Made by a program: the position numbers and the translations under genes. 49,536 nt of DNA from Chitinophaga pinensis (GTDB lineage: Bacteria > Bacteroidota > Bacteroidia > Chitinophagales > Chitinophagaceae), in NCBI GenBank assembly GCA_945897185.1, contig CAMDFC010000009.1, positions 1-49,536 on the forward strand. The letters are read 5' to 3'. This document shows, piece by piece, positions 27,106 through 35,029 of the stretch. Position 1 is the stretch's first letter. Each line of letters starts with the position of its first letter. Below the pieces are notes generated by a model, which did not search any database, was not told the DNA's origin, and worked only from the letters and a program-made list of their open reading frames with translations.

Positions 27106-27495
27106 TTATTTCTTATCAAAAACAAGAATCTTGATTGCTAGAACAATCATGATTATTGCGAAAATTCTTTTTACAGTCAATTGTGGTAAGCTAAGCGAAT
27201 ATTTGCTGCCGATATAACTTCCTAAAAAAAAACCAACCGCAAGTAATCCTGCATATTTAAAATCCACATAACCTTGTTTATAATAATTAAGCACGCCCAG
27301 TATGCCTACTGGAAATAGAATCATGGCAAGTGAGGTTCCTTGTGCCTGATGTTGTGTCATGCCTAGCAACATTACGAGTGCAGGCACTATAATTATGCCA
27401 CCTCCAATTCCTACCAATCCTCCCATGAACCCAGCTGCTAGTCCAATCAGTAACAAATAAATGAGCGTTTCCATTTTGATTTTTTTTGATTCCAT
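27106..27495 (-). CDS. Half-size TSUP (TauE/SafE) family membrane protein
   Basis: 129 aa, four hydrophobic helices. The N-terminal GFMGGLVGIGGGIIIVPAL is the family signature, once instead of twice as in the usual 240-260 aa transporters. Single-repeat versions exist in Bacteroidota and presumably dimerise, so this is not necessarily a truncation. Substrates in the family are sulfite, sulfoacetate or similar anions; none can be chosen here. The start may be the ATG seven codons in. It follows a 35-codon crcB-like frame by one base. Confidence 0.8.
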   Translation of the reverse strand: MESKKIKMETLIYLLLIGLAAGFMGGLVGIGGGIIIVPALVMLLGMTQHQAQGTSLAMILFPVGILGVLNYYKQGYVDFKYAGLLAVGFFLGSYIGSKYSLSLPQLTVKRIFAIIMIVLAIKILVFDKK

Positions 27496-27496
27496 G

Positions 27497-27604
27497 TTAT
27501 TTATTTAAACAGGAACATTCCCCAAGAAAATGGGTAAAATACCTCATTGCACCGCCTACGGCACTGCCGATGGCTACAAATGCTATTTGCCTTGGGTATA
27601 TCAT
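27497..27604 (-). pseudogene. 35-codon frame resembling the N-terminus of CrcB (fluoride channel)
   Basis: The ATG overlaps the stop of the lipoprotein gene upstream (ATGA), so translation would be coupled. The peptide contains IAFVAIGSAVGGAMRYF, matching the CrcB/Fluc N-terminal helix pattern G-x-x-x-G-x-x-x-R-Y, then ends after GECSCLNK. The rest of CrcB (about 90 residues) is missing and the TSUP gene starts one base further on. It is either a remnant of crcB or a genuine small membrane protein; the match is short, so the call is tentative. Confidence 0.4.
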
Positions 27605-28032
27605 TCAATGGGCATATTGCCTGAAAAAGTATAACTGAAATCAACTTTCCATGTTTTACCAGCTCTAACTACCTTGAGATCCGTTGGCTTCATACTGTGG
27701 GAGTTGGAATAGTTGATGATGGTTACACTATCGCTTAATGGTTCGACTTTGTTGATAAGGATTGATGCTGATTTCAAATTGAGCATTTCTTTTCTAGGCC
27801 TTTTCTTCATGTAAGATTGATAACGATTGAAAAGCTCTTGGTCTTCGGCATCTGGACTAAGATACAATGCTGCTTTCTCATAATCTCCATCCAGTACGGA
27901 ACGAAGAAATTCCCTTCCAGCATCTAAGGGATCTTCGGGTTCATTAAATCCTTCAGGGGTATTGCATGAAAACAAAAAACCCATTAGCATAACAACCGGT
28001 AAAAAGATTAAAAATTTTATACGCTTATCCAT
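27601..28032 (-). CDS. Small lipoprotein, DUF4878/NTF2-like
   Basis: 143 aa. Lipobox LFSC near residue 23. The mature part (DAGREFLRSVLDGDYEKAALYLSPDA, then VVRAGKTWKVDFS at the end) has the helix-then-sheet pattern of DUF4878-type lipoproteins with an NTF2-like fold. The function is unknown. It overlaps the phoH stop by 8 bases and its own stop overlaps the next ATG, so phoH, this gene, the crcB-like frame and the TSUP gene form one compact transcript. Confidence 0.75.
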   Translation of the reverse strand: MDKRIKFLIFLPVVMLMGFLFSCNTPEGFNEPEDPLDAGREFLRSVLDGDYEKAALYLSPDAEDQELFNRYQSYMKKRPRKEMLNLKSASILINKVEPLSDSVTIINYSNSHSMKPTDLKVVRAGKTWKVDFSYTFSGNMPIE

Positions 28033-28990
28033 TGTGTTGATCTTTTTCTTTATCGTATGCTCTTATTATCGCCTTTACCAATCTGTGTCTTACCACATCC
28101 TCTTCGTCCAATTCAATGTGTGCAATGCCGTCAATATTTTTGAGAATTCTAGTCGCTTTTTCTAATCCGCTTTTTTGGTTCTTGGGAAGATCAATCTGCG
28201 TCAAATCACCAGTGATAATAGCTTTTGCATTTGGACCAATTCTGGTCAAAAACATTTTGATTTGCAGGTCAGTAGTATTTTGTGCCTCATCTAAAATAAT
28301 GAAGGCATGATCCAATGTTCTTCCCCTCATGTAAGCCAGAGGTGCAATTTCAATAACCCTGGTGGTCATGTAATAACCCAGTTTGTCTGCTGGAATCATA
28401 TCGTCTAGTGCATCATACAACGGGCGTAAATACGGATCAATTTTTTCTTTCAGGTCTCCAGGAAGAAAACCTAGATTTTCTCCTGCCTCAACAGCTGGTC
28501 GGGTTAAAATGATTTTCTTTACAGATTTGTTTTTTAATGCTCTTACGGCTAAAGCTACTGCAGTGTAAGTTTTACCAGTACCAGCTGGACCAATTGCAAA
28601 AATGATGTCATTTTTATCGGCTGCACTTACCATCTTTTTTTGGTTCTGTGTTCTGGCTCTAACTGATTTCCCGTTAGGGCCAAATACCAAAACGTCTTGG
28701 GGGTTTTTCTCAACAAAATGATCGACGGTTTCAACGTCGTCGCCACCCAATATTTGTTCAAAATAATTTTGACTAACGTTGCCGTTTTTTTGCAAGTACT
28801 GAACAAGGGTCTCAATTTTTTCTCTTGCAGAATCAATCTGTTCTGCGGAGCCGCTGAGTTTGATTTGTGTACCCCTGCTGAGGATTTTTAATAAAGGGAA
28901 TCTTTTTTTGAGTAAGTCAAGTTTTCCATTATTCACTCCAAAGAATTCTATTGGATTGATGGATTCAAGGTTAATGATGGCTTCAGTCAA
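28025..28990 (-). CDS. PhoH-family ATPase (PhoL type)
   Basis: 321 aa, standard for the short PhoH form. KH-like N-terminal part, then the P-loop GPAGTGKTYTA, the Walker B region AFIILDEAQNTT, and GDLTQIDLP. PhoH-like proteins are NTPases linked to RNA metabolism and are often next to ybeY, which is not here. The start is TTG: the frame upstream to the TAA contains no ATG or GTG. An exact -7 box lies 45 bases upstream within a 7-bp inverted repeat. Confidence 0.93.
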   Translation of the reverse strand: MTEAIINLESINPIEFFGVNNGKLDLLKKRFPLLKILSRGTQIKLSGSAEQIDSAREKIETLVQYLQKNGNVSQNYFEQILGGDDVETVDHFVEKNPQDVLVFGPNGKSVRARTQNQKKMVSAADKNDIIFAIGPAGTGKTYTAVALAVRALKNKSVKKIILTRPAVEAGENLGFLPGDLKEKIDPYLRPLYDALDDMIPADKLGYYMTTRVIEIAPLAYMRGRTLDHAFIILDEAQNTTDLQIKMFLTRIGPNAKAIITGDLTQIDLPKNQKSGLEKATRILKNIDGIAHIELDEEDVVRHRLVKAIIRAYDKEKDQHNG

Positions 28991-29022
28991 AGCAACGGAT
29001 TTTAGGTGTTAATTTGTCAATG

Positions 29023-29061
29023 GTTTCGTTCTACTCAAATTTAATCTTTTGGTCACGAAAC
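29023..29061. promoter_or_regulatory. phoH promoter box inside an inverted repeat
   Basis: Minus-strand TAAATTTG (29043-29036) is an exact -7 box. It is bracketed by GTTTCGT (29023-29029) and ACGAAAC (29055-29061), a perfect 7-bp inverted repeat that could hold a repressor. Confidence 0.35.
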
Positions 29062-29126
29062 AGCATGCACTTAATTATTAACATCCTGTGGGTAAACTTC
29101 TGTTTAATCTTTCGGGTAAGGATTTA

Positions 29127-29777
29127 TTAACGAATACTTCTCAATTGTTTAATAGCATCTATTGGATCTGCAGCACCAAATACTGTGTTGCCGGCAACAA
29201 GTACATCAGCGCCTGCATGAATAATGCTTGCTGCATTTTCTAAGGTAACACCGCCATCAATTTCAATTATGGCGCTGGAGCCTTTTTCTGTGATTATTTT
29301 TTTTAATTGTTTAATTTTTGGCAAAGTGGCTTTAATAAATTTCTGACCACCAAATCCAGGGTTGACAGACATTAAACAAACCAAATCTACATCAGCAATA
29401 ATTTCTTCTATAGCAGAAATAGGTGTGTGTGGATTAATGGCAACTCCTGCTTTCATGCCCAAGGACTTTATTTGTTGGATATTTCTATGCAAGTGTCTGC
29501 AAGCTTCAACATGCACTGTTAAAACGTCTGCACCTGCATCTTTAAAGGCTTGTGCATATTTTTCTGGTTCTTCAATCATTAAATGTACATCACAAACTTT
29601 TTTTGTTGCTTTTCGAATAGCAGCAATCACAGGTATTCCAAAGCTGATGTTGGGCACAAATCGTCCATCCATCACATCCAAATGAAACCATTCCGCTTCG
29701 GATTGGTTCAACATGTTGCATGCTTCTTGAAGGTGTAAAAAGTTAGCTGATAGTAGTGAGGGGGCGATGATGGCCAT
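29127..29777 (-). CDS. rpe: Ribulose-phosphate 3-epimerase
   Basis: 216 aa TIM barrel. Family signatures: IAPSLLSANF at the N-terminus, HLDVMDGRFVPN, CDVHLMI, MSVNPGFGGQKFI and EIDGGV, which contain the metal-binding His and Asp residues. It interconverts ribulose 5-phosphate and xylulose 5-phosphate in the pentose phosphate pathway. It starts four bases after the TPR lipoprotein gene, so both are probably co-transcribed. Confidence 0.97.
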   Translation of the reverse strand: MAIIAPSLLSANFLHLQEACNMLNQSEAEWFHLDVMDGRFVPNISFGIPVIAAIRKATKKVCDVHLMIEEPEKYAQAFKDAGADVLTVHVEACRHLHRNIQQIKSLGMKAGVAINPHTPISAIEEIIADVDLVCLMSVNPGFGGQKFIKATLPKIKQLKKIITEKGSSAIIEIDGGVTLENAASIIHAGADVLVAGNTVFGAADPIDAIKQLRSIR

Positions 29778-29781
29778 AATT

Positions 29782-30594
29782 CTAATTTTTATTTAATGCT
29801 TGAATTGCTGTTTTTGCTGCTTCATAATTTGGATCCAGTTTCAATGTTTCACCAAAGTATAGTAATGCTTGGTCTTCTTCCTTCCTTTGTTTGTATCCTT
29901 TCCCCAACCAGAAAAAAATGTCAGGGTTATTTTTATCTATTTCAGCGGCTTTAGAAAGTACATCTATGCTTTTCCCTGTTTCACCCAATTCATAATGTAA
30001 GATACCTTTTTCAACATACGCATCAATAGATGTAAAATTATTAATAATTGCGGCATCAAATTCCTTGATGGCTTCCCTTAACATGGTTTTATTTGCATAG
30101 TAGATACCCTTGGTAAAATGCGCCTTTGCCTGGATTTCTTTATCTGGATATTGTGCCATGATTTTATCTGCAATAGCCAATGCTGTTGAATTGCCTCTGG
30201 CCGCTTCTATAAATGCCAATTCAAATTCAATTTCAGGTTGTAATTGATTAATTGCAAGTGAGTTTACCAAAGAACCTACTGCATTGCTTGTATCACCCAT
30301 TTGAAGTTGAATAACAGCAAGGGCATTGTGCAAGTCGGTTCTCTTCTCGTATTTTTTTAACAGGGCTTCTAGATTTTTTAACGCAATGGCGGTGTCTCCT
30401 TTTGAATAATTTTTTTCTTGAAGCAGAATTTGTAGTTCTAAGGAGTCGGGGTATTTTGAAATAAGCTGCTGCAAGGAATCTGCAGGACTGAATCCTTTTT
30501 TCAAATTTTCTTGATCGCCCTTACTGTTGCAAGAGAAAAGGAGTACAAACGACAGCAATAACAAGGTTGAAAACAGGTTTCCCATAAAATTCAT
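29782..30594 (-). CDS. TPR-repeat lipoprotein
   Basis: 270 aa. Lipobox LFSC (Cys22) after a strongly hydrophobic run. The rest is made of tetratricopeptide-type helix pairs; the clearest are AYVEKGILHYELGETGKS and DIFFWLGKGYKQRKEEDQA. These are scaffolding repeats, so it probably binds a partner in the periplasm or outer membrane; the partner is unknown. It lies directly upstream of rpe and is divergent from the propeller gene. Confidence 0.85.
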   Translation of the reverse strand: MNFMGNLFSTLLLLSFVLLFSCNSKGDQENLKKGFSPADSLQQLISKYPDSLELQILLQEKNYSKGDTAIALKNLEALLKKYEKRTDLHNALAVIQLQMGDTSNAVGSLVNSLAINQLQPEIEFELAFIEAARGNSTALAIADKIMAQYPDKEIQAKAHFTKGIYYANKTMLREAIKEFDAAIINNFTSIDAYVEKGILHYELGETGKSIDVLSKAAEIDKNNPDIFFWLGKGYKQRKEEDQALLYFGETLKLDPNYEAAKTAIQALNKN

Positions 30595-30686
30595 CCTTGA
30601 AATTACGAATTCGGTCGCTTTTATTACATTTCGGTGATAAATCTAGTTCAGTCAACCACTAGTTTTACCACACTCAATAATAATCA

Positions 30687-31778
30687 ATGAAAGATTCAAT
30701 TCGCCTATCCCTTAAGAAATCCCTTGTTGGATTTATTTTCTTGTTGACAGTCCACAGTAGTTTGTTTGCGCAGGACAGCCTTCAATATGCCAACGAGTCT
30801 CATTTCAAAAACATTACACAGCTTACTTTTGGTGGTGATAATGCCGAAGCCTATTTCAGTTTTGATGGTAAATGGCTGGTCTTCCAAAAGACCAATCCCA
30901 AGGAAAACATCCCTTGTGATCAAATTTATGTGGGAAGAGTTCCAACTAAGCCAGGTGAAAAGTTTGTTCCCCAATTGATAAGTAGCGGAAAGGGCCGAAC
31001 TACTTGTGGCGCCTTTTTGAAAGACAACAAGCATGTGGTATATGCCTCAACCCATTTGTCAGATGAAGCTTGTCCGCCTGTTCCTGATAGGTCTAAATAC
31101 GGAAATAAATACATTTGGCCTTTATACTCATCCTACGATATTTTCGTTGCGGACCTCAATGGAAAAATCACTAAACGTTTAACCGACCATCCAGGTTACG
31201 ATGCGGAGGCAACTATTTCTCCAGATGGCAAAACCATGTTGTTTACCTCTACACGTGATGGCGATATCGATTTATATACGATGGATCTTAAATCTGGCCT
31301 TACCAAACGTTTAACCACCCAACTTGGCTATGACGGTGGGGCATGGTATAGTCCGGATGGAACAAAAATAATATGGAGAGCTTCTAGGCCTACAACAGCT
31401 GAAGAAGTAAAAGAATACAAGGATTTACTAAGTGAAAACCTAGTTGCACCAACCAATATGGAAGTTTGGATTGCAAATGCGGATGGAACTAACCCCAAGC
31501 AGGTGAGTAAGTTTGGTCAAGCCAATTGGGCTCCTGCTTATATGCCCGACAGCAAAACCATCATTTTTGCTTCCAATCATGAGTACAAGCGTGGATTTCC
31601 TTTCAACCTATATACAATGAATGAAAACGGCACCGATTTGAAAAAGATTAGTCGCGATAAAGGGTTTGATGCTTTTCCAATGTTCAGCGTAGATGGTAAA
31701 AAAGTTGTTTTTTGCTCCAATAGAAACAACGGTGGAACCAGAGACACAAACATCTTTGTTGCTGATTGGGTAGATTAG
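30687..31778 (+). CDS. Secreted TolB-like beta-propeller (PD40 repeats)
   Basis: 363 aa with signal peptide (HSSLFAQ-D). At least four PD40 blades of the form ATISPDGKTMLFTSTRDGDID, each with a P/S-D-G-K and a hydrophobic strand ending S-x-R/N. Such propellers bind proteins or peptides in the periplasm; without the Pal-binding N-terminal domain of TolB this is not TolB itself. No peptidase domain follows. The stop is two bases from the convergent binding-protein gene. Confidence 0.85.
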   Translation: MKDSIRLSLKKSLVGFIFLLTVHSSLFAQDSLQYANESHFKNITQLTFGGDNAEAYFSFDGKWLVFQKTNPKENIPCDQIYVGRVPTKPGEKFVPQLISSGKGRTTCGAFLKDNKHVVYASTHLSDEACPPVPDRSKYGNKYIWPLYSSYDIFVADLNGKITKRLTDHPGYDAEATISPDGKTMLFTSTRDGDIDLYTMDLKSGLTKRLTTQLGYDGGAWYSPDGTKIIWRASRPTTAEEVKEYKDLLSENLVAPTNMEVWIANADGTNPKQVSKFGQANWAPAYMPDSKTIIFASNHEYKRGFPFNLYTMNENGTDLKKISRDKGFDAFPMFSVDGKKVVFCSNRNNGGTRDTNIFVADWVD

Positions 31779-31780
31779 TT

Positions 31781-32947
31781 TTATTGGTTCAGCGTTAAAC
31801 CATTTAGTCTCCTCAAGAAATACAATTTCTTATTCTCAAAATAATCAATAGTGCCCTCTGGGCCCTTTATTTTTATAGGTTTAAAGTCCAGGTCGTTTAA
31901 AGGGGTAAATAAAACATCTGTAGAATCACCTACTATAATTCTTCCATGTTTTGAGAAAATAGACGTAAAGTAGAAGGTAAGTTCAAATCCTTTATATACT
32001 GATAATGAAGGTTTTATGTAGATATTTTTCTTAAATACAGCTTCCATTTCTTTTGCCCATGCGTTTCCTGGGGTTATGAAAAACGCAGATGAATAATAAA
32101 TGGGTAGTGCTGCGTACTTTGACAATTGAATTTCTCTGAGTGTTTCCCAATTGGGCATGCCTACTACAACCAAGAGGCCTTTTTTTGAAAACTCCCTCAC
32201 TGTGTTTAGAAATTCTGTAGCGAATTTATCGTCTAAACTGCCTGCAATAACAATATTGGTTTTCGTGGTATCAAAGTGAGCAAACAGATCTGCTTGTGTA
32301 AACTTTTCGGGTAAAGCAAAGGTTTTATATTTCAGCTTTTTAGCACTATTTCTTTCGTTGGCTGATTGGAAAACTTCCTGAATTCTGTTGTCTAATGGAT
32401 CAGCTCTTCTAAACCACATTATATTGGCATTGGGCCATTTAATTGAAATTTGTTGCTGCAGGAATTCAATGTGGGAATTGATCGTTGGGTTGGCTATATA
32501 TACTTGCGGACTTTCTCTAATACCCCTGTCGTTTGGGTGTGTAGCATTGATGAAGGGAATTTTAAATTCTCTAGAAATTAGTGCCAATTGGTTAATCTCA
32601 TTCCCACTTGTCTGGGCAATCATCATGTCTAATTTTTCAATCTCTCCATTTTGTAACAGCAAATTGATATTGCCACTTGCACTTTGAATGTCAAAAACAG
32701 ACATTTTAACTGAAATACCGTTGTTGTTTAAAGAGTCTATGGCCATTGACGCTCCTTCGTAAAACTCCAAGCCTGCGGATGCTTGTCTTGGAAAATCTTT
32801 TGGCGACTTTAATTTTCCTGAATCTGTAAAGGATTGGTCTAAATACAATGAGGTAAACAGCCCAACCCTGATTGTTCTTTTAGAAAACTGGGCACCAGCT
32901 TTTGTAAAGGCCAATAAAAAAATAAGTGGGAGGAGGGTATTTTTCAT
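31781..32947 (-). CDS. Periplasmic-binding-protein-like (type 1 fold) secreted protein
   Basis: 388 aa with signal peptide (FTKAGAQ-F). The start of the mature protein (IRVGLFTSLYLD) and the block GASMAIDSLNNNGISVKMSVFD, later MMIAQTSGNEINQLALIS, resemble branched-chain amino-acid receptor/ABC ligand-binding proteins (Leu/Ile/Val type). No transporter genes are adjacent. In Bacteroidota, related proteins occur alone, sometimes with a LysM domain, which is absent here. The ligand is unknown. It follows guaA on the same strand by 17 bases. Confidence 0.75.
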   Translation of the reverse strand: MKNTLLPLIFLLAFTKAGAQFSKRTIRVGLFTSLYLDQSFTDSGKLKSPKDFPRQASAGLEFYEGASMAIDSLNNNGISVKMSVFDIQSASGNINLLLQNGEIEKLDMMIAQTSGNEINQLALISREFKIPFINATHPNDRGIRESPQVYIANPTINSHIEFLQQQISIKWPNANIMWFRRADPLDNRIQEVFQSANERNSAKKLKYKTFALPEKFTQADLFAHFDTTKTNIVIAGSLDDKFATEFLNTVREFSKKGLLVVVGMPNWETLREIQLSKYAALPIYYSSAFFITPGNAWAKEMEAVFKKNIYIKPSLSVYKGFELTFYFTSIFSKHGRIIVGDSTDVLFTPLNDLDFKPIKIKGPEGTIDYFENKKLYFLRRLNGLTLNQ

Positions 32948-32964
32948 GGATTAAATTTAGTCCA

Positions 32965-34500
32965 TTATTCCCATTCAATGGTAGCTGGGGGTTTACTGGA
33001 TATATCGTACACCACTCGGTTGATGCCTCTTACTTGGTTGATAATTTCATTCGAAATTTCTCCTAAAAACTCATAGGGGAGATGGGCCCAGTCAGCTGTC
33101 ATTCCATCTACTGAAGTAACAGCCCTTAGCGCAACTGTAAATTCATAAGTCCTTTCATCACCCATAACTCCAACAGACTTAACAGGCAAAAGAATGGTTC
33201 CAGCCTGCCAGACTTTATCGTACAAGCCATGTTTTTTTAACCCTTCCATATAAATTTGGTCTGCATCTTGTAGGAGTTTTACTTTGTCCGCGGTGATTTC
33301 TCCGAGAATTCGTATTGCCAGTCCAGGTCCTGGAAATGGATGCCTATACAACAACTCATGCGGGATACCCAATTCCAAACCCACTTTCCTTACTTCATCT
33401 TTGAATAAATAACGAAGAGGTTCAACTAAGCTGAGCTTCATGGTTTCAGGTAGTCCGCCTACGTTGTGGTGCGACTTAATCGTAACTGAAGGTCCGTGTA
33501 CCGATACGCTTTCAATCACATCTGGATAAATGGTACCCTGACCTAAAAATGAAATATCAGTAAGTGCATTTGCTTCTTGATCAAAAATCTCAATAAAGGT
33601 TCTGCCTATGGCTTTTCTTTTTTCTTCTGGATTGGTTAAACCTGCCAACGCAGTATAAAATGTTTCTTTTGCATCAACCCCCTTTACATTTAAATCGAGT
33701 TGGTCGTATGTTTTAATTACAGATTCAAATTCATCTTTCCTAAGTACACCATTGTCTACAAAAACACCAAATAAATTCTTCCCAATTGCTCTTTGAATAA
33801 GGGTTGCAGCAACTGTTGAGTCAACACCTCCACTCAATGCCATCACCACTTTTTTATCACCGATTTGTTTTTTCAACGCTTCAACAGTGTCTGTGATAAA
33901 ATGTGCGGGGGTCCAGTCTCCACTGCATCTACAAACTTTGTAGAGAAAATTCTGGATGATTTTTTTCCCATATTCTGAGTGGTATACCTCAGGGTGGAAC
34001 TGTAGGCCAAATATTTCATTGCAGCCAGGGTTGTCAACCTTGAAAGCAGCAATGGGTATCGAATTTGTTGTTGCCAGTAAGGTTGCGTTCTGAGGAAGCT
34101 CCAAAATGGAATCGCCATGACTCATCCAAACCTGCGAGGTTTCAGGAACCGAAGCGAGCAATACATTTTCAATATTTGTTTGCAGGATGGCCCTGCCATA
34201 TTCTCTTTTTTCAGAGCGCTCAACACGTCCTCCAAAAGATTTTGCCGTGAGCTGTGCCCCATAGCAGATACCCAGTACATTGCGCTGTACAGCAATGGCC
34301 CTGATGTCCACTTCAGGTGCATTGGGGTCATTTACAGAAAAAGGAGATCCAGAAAGGATGACACCCTTCAGGTCTGGGCCGTATTCGATATTTTTATGAT
34401 AGGGTACAATTTCACAATATACATTGGCTTCCCTTACTGCTCTCGCAATCAATTGGGTGTATTGAGAGCCAAAATCAAGAATTAAAATCTTTTCAGTCAT
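32965..34500 (-). CDS. guaA: GMP synthase (glutamine-hydrolysing)
   Basis: 511 aa single-chain enzyme. Class I glutamine amidotransferase domain with nucleophile Cys79 in GICYGAQL and His-x-Glu in FHPEVYH; PP-loop ATPase domain with [11 protein letters not shown]-terminal dimerisation domain ending in PPATIEWE. It converts XMP to GMP. An exact -7 box ends seven bases before the ATG. The gene is preceded on the same strand by rpsT with its own terminator. Confidence 0.98.
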   Translation of the reverse strand: MTEKILILDFGSQYTQLIARAVREANVYCEIVPYHKNIEYGPDLKGVILSGSPFSVNDPNAPEVDIRAIAVQRNVLGICYGAQLTAKSFGGRVERSEKREYGRAILQTNIENVLLASVPETSQVWMSHGDSILELPQNATLLATTNSIPIAAFKVDNPGCNEIFGLQFHPEVYHSEYGKKIIQNFLYKVCRCSGDWTPAHFITDTVEALKKQIGDKKVVMALSGGVDSTVAATLIQRAIGKNLFGVFVDNGVLRKDEFESVIKTYDQLDLNVKGVDAKETFYTALAGLTNPEEKRKAIGRTFIEIFDQEANALTDISFLGQGTIYPDVIESVSVHGPSVTIKSHHNVGGLPETMKLSLVEPLRYLFKDEVRKVGLELGIPHELLYRHPFPGPGLAIRILGEITADKVKLLQDADQIYMEGLKKHGLYDKVWQAGTILLPVKSVGVMGDERTYEFTVALRAVTSVDGMTADWAHLPYEFLGEISNEIINQVRGINRVVYDISSKPPATIEWE

Positions 34501-34507
34501 AGATACA

Positions 34508-34515
34508 CAAAGTTA
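34508..34515 (-). promoter_or_regulatory. -7 box of the guaA promoter
   Basis: Minus-strand TAACTTTG, exact TAnnTTTG, ending seven bases before the ATG. Initiation would fall at or very near the start codon, predicting a leaderless or near-leaderless guaA message. Confidence 0.4.
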
Positions 34516-34552
34516 AAGATTTAGGACATCTGGGATAGATTAAATGAAAAAA

Positions 34553-34570
34553 GAACATCGTGGGATGTTC
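34553..34570 (-). terminator. rpsT terminator
   Basis: Stem GAACATC/GATGTTC with a 4-base loop, followed on the minus strand by a T-run. It lies 27 bases after the rpsT stop. Confidence 0.8.
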
Positions 34571-34596
34571 TTTCAATATGATTTATTTTAAAAGCT

Positions 34597-34851
34597 TTAG
34601 GCGATTTTGCTAATTGCTCTTGCCAACTTGCTCTTAAGATTTGCAGCCTTGTTCTTGTGGATTACACCTTTTTTTGCCAACTTATCAATCTTGCTCAACA
34701 CGGCAGGAAGTGCTTCTTGAGCTGCTGTAGCATCTGTTGTTGCTCTAAGATCACGCATTGCGTTCCTGGTAGTTTTACCCTGATAACGGTTCTTTTCTCT
34801 GCGTTTTGCGACTTGACGCGTATCTTTTTTGGTTGCCTTGTGATTTGCCAT
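34597..34851 (-). CDS. rpsT: Ribosomal protein S20
   Basis: 84 aa, basic and helical, binds 16S rRNA in the 30S subunit. The start is the ATG giving MANHKATKKDTRQ, as in other S20 proteins. A longer frame from 34911 would read through the promoter and is rejected. A very good promoter and a terminator frame the gene, which is therefore monocistronic. Confidence 0.97.
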   Translation of the reverse strand: MANHKATKKDTRQVAKRREKNRYQGKTTRNAMRDLRATTDATAAQEALPAVLSKIDKLAKKGVIHKNKAANLKSKLARAISKIA

Positions 34852-34880
34852 CCTTAGTTTTTTTCTTTTATAACGGGTTG

Positions 34881-34912
34881 CAAAGGTAATGCACTTAGTT
34901 AATTCAACCAAA
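34881..34912 (-). promoter_or_regulatory. rpsT promoter, full Bacteroidota consensus
   Basis: Minus-strand TTTG (34912-34909), 20 bases, TACCTTTG (34888-34881). Both elements match the sigma-ABfr consensus. The expected leader is about 25 bases. It is the clearest promoter in the window and helps fix the phylum. Confidence 0.75.
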
Positions 34913-34938
34913 AATATGAGTTGATAATCGTAAAATCA

Positions 34939-34954
34939 TTGCATAAACATGCAA
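34939..34954. promoter_or_regulatory. Dyad TTGCAT-AAAC-ATGCAA
   Basis: Perfect 6-bp arms with a 4-base spacer, located between the divergent rpsT and sucA genes, 27 bases upstream of the rpsT -33 element. Confidence 0.35.
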
Positions 34955-34970
34955 GATTACTCTTATTTTT

Positions 34971-34987
34971 TCGGTCAAAATGACCGA
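34971..34987. promoter_or_regulatory. Dyad TCGGTCA-AAA-TGACCGA upstream of sucA
   Basis: Perfect 7-bp arms around AAA, GC-richer than its surroundings. It precedes a near -7 box CAGTTTTG (34997-35004) by 9 bases, so it would overlap the -33 region of the sucA promoter. The geometry suits a repressor or activator site for the 2-oxoglutarate dehydrogenase genes. Confidence 0.45.
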
Positions 34988-35029
34988 TATTGCCCTCAGT
35001 TTTGTATTCAAACAATTTAGACAGTTCCA

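Noticed and set aside
27106-27495. TSUP gene as a truncated pseudogene
   Set aside because: Single-repeat TSUP proteins of about 120 residues occur in Bacteroidota, and the frame is intact with four helices.
34852-34911. N-terminal extension of S20
   Set aside because: It would be read through the promoter boxes, and S20 proteins begin with MANHK, which matches the ATG at 34851.
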